Source of the DNA: Pseudarthrobacter psychrotolerans
GTDB taxonomy: Bacteria; Actinomycetota; Actinomycetes; Actinomycetales; Micrococcaceae
Direction of reading: 5' to 3'
Assembly: GCF_009911795.1 (NCBI RefSeq)
Contig: NZ_CP047898.1
Coordinates: 124,001-188,000, forward strand
Length of the DNA: 64,000 bases
Of this stretch, positions 25,470 to 35,028 are shown piece by piece. Within the stretch, counting starts at the first letter, position 1; each line of letters starts with the position of its first letter. The translations under genes and the position numbers were made by a program. The notes beneath the pieces are model-generated. The model was not told where the DNA came from, searched no databases, and saw only the letters and a list, made by a program, of their open reading frames with translations.

Positions 25470-26009
25470 TCAGTGCCGCGCCCGGCCCCCGATGCTGCTG
25501 CGGTGCTGCATGAGTTTCTCGAGGAGTCGTGCGAGCGTCTCGACCTCATCTGAATCGAGCGCGGCCGCCCATTCGCTCTCGCGCTCGTTCTGGGCCTGAA
25601 AGTGCCGGCGAACGGTAGCGAGGCCCCCGTCCGTGAGCGACAGCCGGACATGGCGCCGGTCTTCGGACGATGGTGTGCGCTTGAGTTGCCCTCGCCCCTC
25701 TAAGGTGTTGGCCAGGCTTGAGACGGCGGCCCGGCTCATGCCTGTGGCGTTTGCCGCCTCATGGGAGTTGAGCGGCCCGGAGACCCACAAGGCCAGCAGG
25801 AGCCGGAAGCCCGGCCATGTACTGCCCTCGGGCCGGTGGATGCTCGCTTCGAAGTCATAGGTGACCGTGCTGGAGGCGCGGTTGAGGGACATCATGAGCC
25901 GGTTGGCGGCGAGATCTGCCTCTGGGAAATCTATTGCGATGCGTTTCTGCGCGGCCTCCACGAAGGCCCAGTACTCGGGCAGTTGGGTTGCAGCCTCGCG
26001 CATTGTCAT
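25470..26009 (-). CDS. MarR-family regulator
   Basis: The product has 179 residues. The winged helix is LNSHEAANATGMSRAAVSSL, followed by the wing (TPSSEDRRHVRLSLTDGG). MarR dimers usually repress aromatic degradation or efflux genes until a phenolic ligand binds. It is divergent from the membrane protein gene and homogentisate dioxygenase, which are its likely targets. The 120-base gap contains a TTGACA (26024-26029) within an AT-rich segment that could be the shared promoter. Confidence 0.9.
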   Translation of the reverse strand: MTMREAATQLPEYWAFVEAAQKRIAIDFPEADLAANRLMMSLNRASSTVTYDFEASIHRPEGSTWPGFRLLLALWVSGPLNSHEAANATGMSRAAVSSLANTLEGRGQLKRTPSSEDRRHVRLSLTDGGLATVRRHFQAQNERESEWAAALDSDEVETLARLLEKLMQHRSSIGGRARH

Positions 26010-26131
26010 GGTTCAGATTCTACTTGACAACCAAATTAGTACAACTCTTGACTATCTAATGTTTTACGATCTAGGCTTGTGCGAAAGCTCACATCCGGTG
26101 CCCGACCGGACCTCGACACATAGGAGTGCCA

Positions 26132-26723
26132 GTGGCATCGAAACGCCTTTCCAGTCCGAACCAGCAGGTACATGCATGGCGGTACTGGGCGACAAAGCAT
26201 CGCTTCCCCGCGGCTGTCCTCGCGGGCTGGTCGGCACCCATGTGGCAAGTGTCCTGGGCTTCTGGCTCGGGAACTTCGGCCTCAGCCGGCTGGACTGGAA
26301 TACGGCGAACGGCATTGTCTACCTTCCGAAGGCCGATCCGCTGACCCAGTTCATGTTCGGTGGACTCATGCACTACACGGACGGGATCCTCTTCGGCGTG
26401 CTGTTTGCCCTGACCTTCCATGCGCGGCTTCCATGGGCCAACTCGGAAAGCGGAAATCTCCTCAAGGGTCTCGTGTTCGGAACGGTCATGGCGGCCGTTG
26501 CGCTGCTAATCCTCACACCCCTGGTCTATGCCCCCGCCCGCGGCGTCGACGCGGGCTTCTTCAGTTCCAACCTCGGGTGGAAGTACATCCTGAGCAACTT
26601 CATCTTCCACTGGATCTACGGAGCACACCTCGGGTTGGTCTACAGCCCGTACGACAAGCCGTTCGACAACCCAGCCCACCTGGTAGCGGTCAAGCAGGCT
26701 GTCACCCCGCGGCATCGAACTGA
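26132..26723 (+). CDS. Integral membrane protein of unknown function, two probable frameshifts
   Basis: GTG 26132 (after AGGAG) opens with VASKRLSSPNQQVHAWRYWA. The frame shifts at about 26235 (before THVASVLGFWLGNFGLSRLD) and again at the C run 26704-26707, giving 197 residues if one base is restored at each. Four hydrophobic segments are visible, including YTDGILFGVLFALTF and VMAAVALLILTPLVYA. Nearby hydrophobic HWIYGAHLGLVYSP closes it. I do not recognise the family. Its place between the MarR gene and hmgA suggests a role with aromatic substrates, perhaps in membranes or transport. Confidence 0.6.
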
Positions 26724-26763
26724 TCGTCTGACGAAAACCAACGACCTTCAACAAGGAGCGGAA

Positions 26764-27989
26764 ATGCCCCATTATCAGCAACTTGGCGCGGTGCCGAAGC
26801 ACCGGCACACGCTATTCAAGGATGACCAAGGCAACGTGCTCTACGAGGAGCTCATGGGGAGGAGGGCTTCTCCTCCGACTCCTCGCTCCTCTACCACAAG
26901 CACATCCCATCGGCCGTTGTCGGCTCCCGGGTGTGGGAGCTGCCGGACCAAACCCTCACCCCCAACCACCCGCTCCTTCCCCGGCACCTCAGGCTCCACG
27001 AGATCGGCCAGGCCACGGACCCCGCGACGGTCGACGCCGTCACCGGCCGCCGCCTCATCATGGGTAACGGCGACGTCCGCCTCTCCTATGCGTGGGTCGG
27101 CAAGACCTCCCCGCTTTACAAGAATGGGCTCGGTGACGAGTGCGTGTACATCGAGAAGGGAAACGCCGTCGTTGAGACGCAGTTCGGTGCGCTCCCGGTC
27201 GGGGAGGGTGACTACATCGTCATCCCGCGTGCGACAATCCACCGCTGGGTTGTGGGCGATGGCGAAGTCGTCCAGCTCTTCTTCACCGAGGCGAACAGCC
27301 ACATTGTCCCGCCCAAGCGGTACCTCTCCAAGCACGGCCAATTCCTCGAGCACTCGCCCTACTGCGAGCGTGACCTGCACGGTCCTACTGAACCGCTCTT
27401 GGCGGAAGAGACCAATGTCGAGGTCTATATCAAGCACCGCGGGGCCGGTCCGACCGGCGTCATCGGCACCGTGCACGTGCTCCCGCACCACCCGTTCGAC
27501 GTCATCGGCTGGGATGGCTGCCTGTACCCGTTTACGTTCAACGTCCGTGACTACATGCCCATCACGGGCAAGATCCACCAGCCGCCGCCCGTGCACCAGG
27601 TCTTTGAGGGCCACAACTTCGTAATCTGCAACTTCCTGCCCCGCAAGGTTGACTACCACGAGCTTGCCGTCCCGGTGCCGTATTACCACTCGAACGTGGA
27701 CTCAGATGAGGTCATGTTCTACGTGGCTGGCGACTACGAGGCCCGCAAGGGCTCGGGCATCAACAAGGGGTCCATCTCGCTGCACCCCGGCGGCCACCCG
27801 CATGGCCCGCAGCCGGGCGCGATTGAGGCCTCACTCGGCGTCGAGCGCTTCGACGAGACCGCCGTCATGGTGGACACGTTCCTCCCGCTCCAACTGGGCG
27901 AGGCCGGCATGGCCACAGACGACGGCAAGTACGCAGAGTCCTGGACTCCGGGGCACGAGTGGGCCGGCGGCAAGTGGAGCAACTCGTGA
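26764..27989 (+). CDS. hmgA: Homogentisate 1,2-dioxygenase, one frameshift
   Basis: The restored length is about 408 residues, normal for the family. Family features are YHKHIPSAV, the cupin segment VEGDYIVIPRATIH, LFFTEANSHIVPPKRY, PPPVHQVFEGHNFVICNF, and HPGGHPHGPQPGAIE with the iron-contacting His. It opens homogentisate to maleylacetoacetate with O2 and Fe(II). The break is in the GGGG run 26856-26859: LYEELMG should continue EEGFSSDSSLL, which requires one more G. This is probably an assembly error. ATG 26764 follows AAGGAG. It overlaps the next gene by 4 bases. Confidence 0.93.
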
Positions 27990-28873
27990 ACCCAGCCCTT
28001 CAGACCCTTTTCACCGGCTTCTTCGATGACGCCGCGACGTTCCCGCCAGGGCTTGCGCCTCTCGCAACGGCCGTCTCCGACGCAGTGTCCCGGCGTGGTA
28101 CGGCCACCGCTGGCACCGTCGGTCCGTCCATTATCAAGCTCGAGGACGTCCCGGAGGCACGGCGGCTCGCCCAGGCACACGGCGTGACGGCCGATGCGCC
28201 GCTTCCGCTCTCGATCGTGGTCCCACCGGGATCGCTTGACGCCGCCCTCGCGGCGGCGGCCGCTGCCGAGCCGCAGTGGCGGCTCGCCGCCATCGAGCTC
28301 AAGGTCTCGGATCCTGAGTCCCGGGCATGGCAGGAGGAGATCCACCATGCGGCAGAGAACGCGCCGGTCCCCGTCTACGTAGAGCTCGCGCCGGGGCACT
28401 TAGACCGCGGCGGACTCGACCTGCTCGCCGAGACCGGGCTCCGCCTCAAATACCGCACGGGCGGACTGGTCGCGGCCGCCTTCCCCACCCCGGAGAAGCT
28501 CGCGGACGTGATCGTGCAGACCGTGCGCCGCAACATCCCGTTCAAACTCACGGCCGGCCTTCATCAGGCCGCACGGTACACGGACGCCTCGACAGGGTTC
28601 ACCCACCACGGCTTCCTCACCATCGCCCAGGCCGTCGACGCAGCCCGCCGCGGCGCCGACGAGACCGAGGTTGCCCTCATCCTCGCCGCGACGGACGCCG
28701 CAGCGCTGGCAGCGTGGGCCCAAGCATCCGACGGCGCATGGCGCCAGTCCTTCGGATCCTTCGGCACTTGCAGCGTCAGCGAGCCACTCGAAAGCCTCGC
28801 CGGCCTCGGGCTCGTCCCCGCGGCGTGGGCCGCGGACCACGAACCACACGACACCCAGGAGGACGGACAATGA
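27986..28873 (+). CDS. Conserved hypothetical protein between hmgA and fahA
   Basis: The product has 295 residues from GTG 27986, overlapping the hmgA stop and, with its own stop, the fahA start. It opens FTGFFDDAATFPPGLAPLAT and contains VYVELAPGHLDRGGLDLL, LKYRTGGLVAAAFPTPEKLA and FKLTAGLHQAARYTD. Alternating hydrophobic strands and short helices suggest a TIM-barrel-like fold (inference). It has no signal peptide or membrane segment. Coupling to both homogentisate genes points to that pathway, possibly the isomerase step that otherwise has no gene here. I do not know a function. Confidence 0.75.
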   Translation: MNPALQTLFTGFFDDAATFPPGLAPLATAVSDAVSRRGTATAGTVGPSIIKLEDVPEARRLAQAHGVTADAPLPLSIVVPPGSLDAALAAAAAAEPQWRLAAIELKVSDPESRAWQEEIHHAAENAPVPVYVELAPGHLDRGGLDLLAETGLRLKYRTGGLVAAAFPTPEKLADVIVQTVRRNIPFKLTAGLHQAARYTDASTGFTHHGFLTIAQAVDAARRGADETEVALILAATDAAALAAWAQASDGAWRQSFGSFGTCSVSEPLESLAGLGLVPAAWAADHEPHDTQEDGQ

Positions 28874-30108
28874 CGACAGCAGCGGAGGCCTACTCGAGGC
28901 CCGGCTTCGGCACGGAAAACCTGCCCTACGGCTCCTTCTCGACGCCGAACTCAGACCGGCGTGCGCTCGGCGTGCGCCTCGGCGAGAGGGTCGTGGATCT
29001 GGCCGGACTCGCATCCGCGCCCGGGCTTCCGGCACCGTCGAACGCCGCCCGGGCAGCCATTGACGCGCCGAACCTCGACGCGCTCCTGGCCGCTGGCCAC
29101 ACGGTGTGGACCGACACCCGCGCCTGGATCCTGGAAGTCCTCGCAGCCCAGGGCTCCGGCGAAGCCGTCGCGGCCGTCTCGCACGTGCTCGCCGATGTGA
29201 CGCTGCACCTGCCGTTCACCGTCGCGGACTACGTCGACGGCTACGCATCCGAACACCACGCGGCAAACATAGGCAAGATGTTCCGCCCCGACCAGCCGCC
29301 ACTGCTGCCCAACTGGAAGCACCTCCCCGTCGGCTACCATGGGCGCTCCGGGACCATCGGAGTGTCCGGGATGCCCATCCGGCGGCCCAAGGGGCTCCGC
29401 CCGGAGCCCGGCGGCAGTCCGAGCTTCGGCCCGTCACGCCGCCTCGACATCGAGGCGGAGCTGGGCTTCGTACTCGGTGGCGCCGCACCCGAAGGGGAAA
29501 TCGCGCTCGTCGACGCACCAGATCATCTCTTCGGCGTCGTAATCCTCAATGACTGGTCCGCACGCGACATCCAGAACTACGAGTACGTCCCACTCGGCCC
29601 CTACCTCGGCAAGTCCTTCGCGAGCTCAATCTCTCCTTGGGTCGTCCCAGTGGACGCCCTAAAAGCGGGACGTGTCTCAGCGCCGAACAGGGACACCGGG
29701 CTCGAAGCGTACCTGGATGACACCGGCCTTCCGCCGTGGGGCCTGGACGTCACCCTCGAGGTGCTTGTGGACGGGGTCCCCGTCTCGTACCCGCCCGCGA
29801 AGGGCCTGTACTGGACCGCGCCGCAGATGATCGCACACATGACGGTCAACGGTGCGGCCCTCCGCCCGGGCGACTTCATCGGCTCCGGAACGATCTCGGG
29901 ACCGGAGCCCACCCAGCGCGGGTCGTTCATGGAGCTCTCCTGGGGCGGAGCCGAGCCCTTCGCGCTGCCCGACGGCCGCACGATGTCCTTCCTCGAAGAC
30001 GGCCAGTCGATCGTGATCCGGGCGACCGCGCCAGCAGCCGACGGCGGCACGATCGACTTCGGTGAGGTCGAAGGAACGATTCTGCCAGCGACGCTCCGGC
30101 CCAGGTGA
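28870..30108 (+). CDS. fahA: Fumarylacetoacetase
   Basis: The product has 412 residues. The N-terminal SH3-like domain (FGTENLPYGSF, RRALGVRLGERVVDL) precedes the catalytic FAH fold: DYVDGYASEHHAANIGKMFR, PVGYHGRSGTI, LDIEAELGFV (metal ligands), LNDWSARDIQNYEYVPLGPY and GSGTISGPEP. It hydrolyses fumarylacetoacetate to fumarate and acetoacetate, the last step after homogentisate dioxygenase. ATG 28870 overlaps the previous stop (ATGA). Confidence 0.95.
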   Translation: MTTAAEAYSRPGFGTENLPYGSFSTPNSDRRALGVRLGERVVDLAGLASAPGLPAPSNAARAAIDAPNLDALLAAGHTVWTDTRAWILEVLAAQGSGEAVAAVSHVLADVTLHLPFTVADYVDGYASEHHAANIGKMFRPDQPPLLPNWKHLPVGYHGRSGTIGVSGMPIRRPKGLRPEPGGSPSFGPSRRLDIEAELGFVLGGAAPEGEIALVDAPDHLFGVVILNDWSARDIQNYEYVPLGPYLGKSFASSISPWVVPVDALKAGRVSAPNRDTGLEAYLDDTGLPPWGLDVTLEVLVDGVPVSYPPAKGLYWTAPQMIAHMTVNGAALRPGDFIGSGTISGPEPTQRGSFMELSWGGAEPFALPDGRTMSFLEDGQSIVIRATAPAADGGTIDFGEVEGTILPATLRPR

Positions 30109-30124
30109 AAGGGGCTGCTGAGAC

Positions 30125-30937
30125 GTGCCCGAAAGGCTTACAGGACGCGGGGCCATCAAGATCGTCAGGCGCCCCGCCGACGCTGTGGAATCGGTGGACA
30201 ACGCCCTGCAACTCCTCACCATGCTCAGGGAGGGCACAGTCCGGGTGAGCGACGCCGCGCAACGGCTCGGCGTCGCTCCCTCCACGGCACACCGGCTGCT
30301 CGCCACGCTCGCTTACCAGGGCTTCGCCCTCCACGATGAGTCACGCCGCTACATGGCAGGCCCCGCACTGCTCGGCCAGAGCAGCCCCGATGAGCTACTT
30401 CCCGTCACGGGCGCAGCGATGCGTCACCTCCAAAACGCCGCGGTCCGGACCGGGGAGACGATCTCGCTCGGAGTCCGGACGGGAGCTCAGATGCGACTCG
30501 TGTGGACCGTCGAGTCGCGCCGGCTCGTCCGGGTCGGTGACCGCTCCGGGACGATTCTCCCGGCGCGCCTGTCTTCAGGCGGGCAGGCACTGCTCGCCTC
30601 TCTGGACGGCGGGACGGTCAACCGCCTCTACAGCGGGCACTCGGGCCGGATTGCCGGGGACCAGCTCGGTCCCTTGGAGCTCGCCTCATTGCTTTCCGAG
30701 CTCATGGCCGTGCGCTCCCGGGGCTACGCACGAAACATCGGCCTCACCGAACCGGACATCGCGGCCATCGGCATGGCGGTTCCCGACGCTGGCCGCCCCG
30801 CGTGGCTCAGCGTCTCCGCGGCCGCGCCAATCGCGCGCGCCGCTGCCCTCGAGAGCCCTGAATCGTTAGCCGCGCTCCGCGACTGCTGCTCGGCCGTTGC
30901 CGCCGACCTCGCCGAAATAGGCCAGGTCGGCGACTGA
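30125..30937 (+). CDS. IclR-family regulator of the aromatic block
   Basis: The product has 270 residues from GTG 30125. The winged helix is VRVSDAAQRLGVAPSTAHRL; the effector domain has TISLGVRTGAQMRLVWTVES and a SSGGQALLASL pocket segment. It follows fahA by 16 bases and precedes the ALDH-MFS-dehydrogenase-decarboxylase genes, with a strong dyad between. It may control the mandelate-type genes downstream and itself be cotranscribed with the homogentisate genes. Confidence 0.88.
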   Translation: MPERLTGRGAIKIVRRPADAVESVDNALQLLTMLREGTVRVSDAAQRLGVAPSTAHRLLATLAYQGFALHDESRRYMAGPALLGQSSPDELLPVTGAAMRHLQNAAVRTGETISLGVRTGAQMRLVWTVESRRLVRVGDRSGTILPARLSSGGQALLASLDGGTVNRLYSGHSGRIAGDQLGPLELASLLSELMAVRSRGYARNIGLTEPDIAAIGMAVPDAGRPAWLSVSAAAPIARAAALESPESLAALRDCCSAVAADLAEIGQVGD

Positions 30938-30945
30938 CGGACCGG

Positions 30946-30968
30946 GATTTTCCGCAGACCGGAAAATC
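30946..30968. promoter_or_regulatory. Probable IclR operator before aldehyde dehydrogenase
   Basis: GATTTTCC (30946-30953) and GGAAAATC (30961-30968) form a perfect 8-bp dyad with a 7-base spacer. A second dyad, CGCAGA / TCTGCG, overlaps it. It lies just after the IclR stop and about 70 bases before the ALDH start. Confidence 0.55.
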
Positions 30969-31040
30969 TGCGACGCAGCCCGACTCCGCACCTACCGTTT
31001 GATCCAGATCACAACGACGTTTTCCAGAAAGGTCAGAACA

Positions 31041-32474
31041 ATGACGTCCACCCCTGCGCTCCATTTCATCGATGGCGGGCTCGTCGGCTCGGAACGCGAA
31101 GGCGAGTCCCTGAGCCCTGCCACGGGCGAGGTACTCGGAACGTTTGCCGACGCTGACGGGGCCGAGGGCCAGCACGCTATCGACGCGGCGCTCAAGGCGT
31201 TCCACGCAACACCGTGGAGCACGGACCGCCACCTGCGCCACAAAGTCCTCAACCAGATGGCTGACGCCTTCGAGGCCCGCATGGAAGAGTTCGTCCAGCT
31301 TCTGGCCCGTGAGAACGGCAAGATCCTCAACGAAGCCCGGTTCGAGCTCGCGCTGACGATCCCGAAGCTGCGGTACTACGCGGCCCTGGCCCTGACCGAG
31401 GACGGGCGCGCTGCCGAGGTCACCCCCGGCCTGCACCTTCGGAGCATCCCCGAAGCGGCCGGCGTTGCCGGAGTCATCGTGCCATGGAATTCCCCCGTGG
31501 TCCTCTCCGTCCGGTCGTTCGCCCCGGCACTGGCCGCCGGCTGCACCGTCGTCATGAAGCTTCCCGCACAGACAGCACTCGTTAACGGGCTCATCCATGA
31601 GGTCCTAGCCTCGGTCCCGGAACTCCCGGCCGGCGTCATCAACTCCGTCACCGAGTCCGGTTCAGATGTCGCGATGCTCCTTGTGTCCTCACCCGACGTC
31701 GACGTCATCTCCTACACGGGCAGCACCAAGGTTGGCCGTCAGATCATGGCCGCAGCCGCCTCGCGCCTGAAGCGCGTCTCGCTGGAGCTCGGCGGAAAGA
31801 CCCCGATGATCGTGTTCGCCGACGCCGACCTCGACGCCGTGGTGCCGACCCTTACAGCGGCAGTGACGACGTTCGCGGGCCAGTTCTGCATGACGGGCAG
31901 CCGCATTCTCGTCGAGGCGCCCGTCGCGGACGAGCTGCGTCGCCGCATGCGCGGGTCCCTCGCCGCGGTCAAAGTCGGACCAGGTGACGACCCGGAGAGC
32001 CAGATCGGCCCCATGATTGATGCTGCCAACGCCCGCAGGGTCGACGAAGCGGTTGAGGCCGCGACCTCATACTCCACAGTCCTGGTCAGGGGAGGCCGCC
32101 CGCACGGGCAGGACAGCGCATTCTATGCACCCTCACTTCTCGAGGTTGACCGCGTCGACGTGCCGATCGTGCAGGAGGAGGTCTTCGGTCCCGTAGCAAC
32201 CTTCGAAATTTTTGAGACCGAAGAGGAGGCCATCGCTAAAGCCAACGCGACCGAGTACGGCCTCGCGGCCTCCATCTGGACCCGCGACATCGACCGCCCG
32301 CTTCGCGTCGGCCGGCGCCTCAAGGCCGGAACGGTGTGGACCAACACCTGGGCCGTCGTCGCCGACCAGTTCGAGGAGGGCGGCTTCAAGCAAAGCGGTC
32401 TCGGGCGCCTCAACGGAACGGGCGGGCTCGCAGAATTCCAGGAAGTCAAGACCTATGCCCAAAGCATCGGCTGA
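31041..32474 (+). CDS. NAD(P)-dependent aldehyde dehydrogenase, probably benzaldehyde-type
   Basis: The product has 477 residues. Family motifs are VIVPWNSPV, the TGSTKVGRQIM cofactor loop, catalytic Glu in LELGGKTP and catalytic Cys in FAGQFCMTGSRI. It oxidises an aldehyde to the acid. Placed with a benzoylformate-type decarboxylase, its likely substrate is benzaldehyde or a hydroxybenzaldehyde. ATG 31041 follows AAAGG. Confidence 0.88.
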   Translation: MTSTPALHFIDGGLVGSEREGESLSPATGEVLGTFADADGAEGQHAIDAALKAFHATPWSTDRHLRHKVLNQMADAFEARMEEFVQLLARENGKILNEARFELALTIPKLRYYAALALTEDGRAAEVTPGLHLRSIPEAAGVAGVIVPWNSPVVLSVRSFAPALAAGCTVVMKLPAQTALVNGLIHEVLASVPELPAGVINSVTESGSDVAMLLVSSPDVDVISYTGSTKVGRQIMAAAASRLKRVSLELGGKTPMIVFADADLDAVVPTLTAAVTTFAGQFCMTGSRILVEAPVADELRRRMRGSLAAVKVGPGDDPESQIGPMIDAANARRVDEAVEAATSYSTVLVRGGRPHGQDSAFYAPSLLEVDRVDVPIVQEEVFGPVATFEIFETEEEAIAKANATEYGLAASIWTRDIDRPLRVGRRLKAGTVWTNTWAVVADQFEEGGFKQSGLGRLNGTGGLAEFQEVKTYAQSIG

Positions 32475-32521
32475 CCCCATCCATCACCCTCAACCTGCTC
32501 ACCCCTGACAAGGAAGTCATC

Positions 32522-33856
32522 ATGAACCTGTCCACCGGCGCGACCACGCGCTCTGAAACCACAAGCGCAGCGGCCTCACGAGTCTCCATCATCGTCACCG
32601 CGATCTGCTGGGGCATGGTAGTTCTCGAGGGCTACGACCTCATCTCCTTCGGCAGCGTGCTGCCTGTCCTCATCAACACCCCGGATAGCGGCTACAACCC
32701 GGCCAACGCAGGCATCGTCGCGTCCATGGCCTTCGTCGGGGCCACAATCGGCGCCCTCAGCTCGGGTTGGCTCTCTGACCGGTACGGCCGCCGCGCCGTA
32801 GCGATCGGCTGCCTCGGATGGTTCTCGGTCTTCACCATGATGTGCGGCTTCGCGGACGGCCCGTTCTGGCTCGGCCTCCTGCGCCTCCTGGCCGGTATTG
32901 GCATCGGCGGCATCGTACCTGCAACGTCGGCGCTCACACTTGAGTACGCATCCAAAAAGCACCGCACCCTCGCCTACACACTGATGCTCTCCGGCGTCCC
33001 GATCGGCGGCGTCCTCGCAGCCATCTCGGGCCTTACCGTCATCCCGACCCTGGGCTGGCGCTGGGTGTTCTTCATCGCGATCGTCCCGGCCCTCATCGTG
33101 CTCCCGTTCATCCTGTCCAAGCTGCCCGAATCACTCACGTTCCTCGAGCACACCGGCCAGTTCGCCCGCGCCGAGGCCCTGCGCGCAAAGCTAGGCCTGG
33201 AGCCGGCCGCCGCCGCACCGGCGGACGCACACAAGGCGCACGACACCGTTCCCGCCACGGCCCGCTCCGGCGGCATCTTCAGTCGGGGCTACCTTGCGGC
33301 ATCTCTCATGTTCGCCGCCGCGACCTTCTTCGGCCTCCTGACCTGGTTCGGCCTCGGCACCTGGCTGCCCGGCATCATGCGGGCAACAGGCTATGATCTG
33401 GGCAACTCTCTGGTGTTCCTGCTCGTGCTCAACATAGGCGCGATCATCGGCTCGATCTTTATCGCCGTCGCAACGGACCGCTTTGGCAATAAAAAGATCC
33501 TCGTCCCCACCTATATGGTCATGGCCATCGCCCTCGTGATCCTGACGATCAAAATGCCGCAGCCACCGCTCCTCCTGGCCATGGCCATCGCCGGCGTCGG
33601 TGGCCACGGCGGCCAGATCCTCATCAACCGATTCGTGTCCCGGTCCTACGGCGCCCGCCACCGGGCAAGCGCCCTCGGCTGGAGCCTCGGTGCCGGCCGC
33701 CTCGGCACCATCGTCGGCCCAATCGTCATCGGCTACATCGTGGCCGGCGGAAAGGCCGGACTCGGCTTCGCATTCTTCGCAGCCTGCGCCGTCGCCGCCG
33801 CCCTCTTGCTCTGGTTCACGCCCGCGACGCCCGCATTCAAAGCAGAGGAGGAGTGA
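32522..33856 (+). CDS. MFS transporter, aromatic acid:H+ symporter type
   Basis: The product has 444 residues and 12 predicted membrane helices. The AAHS signature is present: LEGYDLISFGSVLPVL in helix 1 (the D in GYDL is typical) and GWLSDRYGRRAVAIG in loop 2-3. The central loop lies about 210-245. It would import an aromatic acid such as mandelate or a hydroxybenzoate. ATG 32522 is 47 bases after the ALDH stop, and the gene ends where the dehydrogenase begins. Confidence 0.9.
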   Translation: MNLSTGATTRSETTSAAASRVSIIVTAICWGMVVLEGYDLISFGSVLPVLINTPDSGYNPANAGIVASMAFVGATIGALSSGWLSDRYGRRAVAIGCLGWFSVFTMMCGFADGPFWLGLLRLLAGIGIGGIVPATSALTLEYASKKHRTLAYTLMLSGVPIGGVLAAISGLTVIPTLGWRWVFFIAIVPALIVLPFILSKLPESLTFLEHTGQFARAEALRAKLGLEPAAAAPADAHKAHDTVPATARSGGIFSRGYLAASLMFAAATFFGLLTWFGLGTWLPGIMRATGYDLGNSLVFLLVLNIGAIIGSIFIAVATDRFGNKKILVPTYMVMAIALVILTIKMPQPPLLLAMAIAGVGGHGGQILINRFVSRSYGARHRASALGWSLGAGRLGTIVGPIVIGYIVAGGKAGLGFAFFAACAVAAALLLWFTPATPAFKAEEE

Positions 33857-35028
33857 TGGGAGACATCCTCACCCTCGACGATCTCCGACTGGTCGCCAAG
33901 CGCCGCCTTCCCCGCATGGTTTTTGACTTCATTGACGGCGGCGCTGAGGACGAGCGGACCCTGCGGGCCAACAGGGAGGCCTTCGAACGCAGGACCTTCG
34001 AACCGAGACTCCTGTCCACGGCAGCCGAGCGAGACCAGTCCGTGACCGTGCTCGGCGAACGCCTGGCCACACCCGTCCTGCTCGCACCGACGGGCCTCTC
34101 CCGGCTCGCCGGCCCCGGCGGCGAGACCGCGGCCGCGAAGGCCGCGCAGAAAAGGGGAACTGTTTCAGTGATCAGCTCGGCCTCGAGCGTCGCGGTCGGC
34201 GAAGTGGGTCGTTCGGTCGAACGACCGCAGTGGTTCCAGCTCTACCCATGGGGCGACTGGGAACTCACCTCAGCGCTCATGGACCGGGCCAAGGCCGCGG
34301 GCGTCACCACGCTCGTGCTCACCCTCGACGTGCCGGTGACCGGCGCCCGGGAGCGGGACTACCGAAACGGCATGACCATCCCCGTCCGTATCAACCCCCG
34401 CACAGCCTTTGACGTCCTCTCACACCCGGCCTGGGCCCTTAAAGTCCTGACAGGCAAGCGCATCACGATGGCTAACCTCGTGGGACTGCGTGAGGGCCAC
34501 GGATCCTCCGCAGCCTCCCTCGCCCAGCTGAACCTCTCACTCCTGAACCCCAGCTACTCGTGGGACGACGTGCGCCGCGTCCGGGACTACTGGGCCGGTC
34601 GCCTCGTTCTCAAGGGCATCATGGGCGCCGCTGACGCCCGCCGATCCGTCGACGCGGGCGCAGACGGCGTCATCGTATCGAACCACGGCGGACGGCAGGC
34701 GGACGCCATCCCGGCCTCGCTCGACGTCCTCGCGGACGTCGCAGCCGAGATCGGCACCGAGGCCGAGATCCTTTTCGATGGCGGCATCCGCCGCGGCACG
34801 GACGTGGTCATGGCCCTCGCGCTCGGCGCCCGCGCAGTCCTCGTGGGACGCCCGTGGATGTACGGCCTCGCGGCCGGCGGCCAAAGCGGCGTCGAGAAGA
34901 TGTTCGACATCCTCAGCACGGAGATCGACCGCACCCTGGCACTCGTGGGCGCCCGGTCAATCGCGGACCTCGACGCCTCGTTCGTCCGCAACCGCCCCGG
35001 GACGTTCGTGTCTGAGGCAGCGCGATGA
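33856..35028 (+). CDS. mdlB: FMN-dependent alpha-hydroxy acid dehydrogenase, probable (S)-mandelate dehydrogenase
   Basis: The product has 390 residues. It is a TIM-barrel FMN enzyme: MVFDFIDGGAEDE, LLAPTGLSRLAGPGGE, WFQLYPWGD, LVLTLDVPVTGARERDYRNG, VLKGIMGAADA (FMN Lys) and IVSNHGGRQAD, with the catalytic His-Gly-Gly-Arg. It oxidises an S-alpha-hydroxy acid to the keto acid. Lactate dehydrogenases belong to the same family, but the adjoining decarboxylase supports mandelate or hydroxymandelate. GTG at 33853 is an alternative start; GAGGAG precedes both. Confidence 0.82.
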   Translation: MGDILTLDDLRLVAKRRLPRMVFDFIDGGAEDERTLRANREAFERRTFEPRLLSTAAERDQSVTVLGERLATPVLLAPTGLSRLAGPGGETAAAKAAQKRGTVSVISSASSVAVGEVGRSVERPQWFQLYPWGDWELTSALMDRAKAAGVTTLVLTLDVPVTGARERDYRNGMTIPVRINPRTAFDVLSHPAWALKVLTGKRITMANLVGLREGHGSSAASLAQLNLSLLNPSYSWDDVRRVRDYWAGRLVLKGIMGAADARRSVDAGADGVIVSNHGGRQADAIPASLDVLADVAAEIGTEAEILFDGGIRRGTDVVMALALGARAVLVGRPWMYGLAAGGQSGVEKMFDILSTEIDRTLALVGARSIADLDASFVRNRPGTFVSEAAR

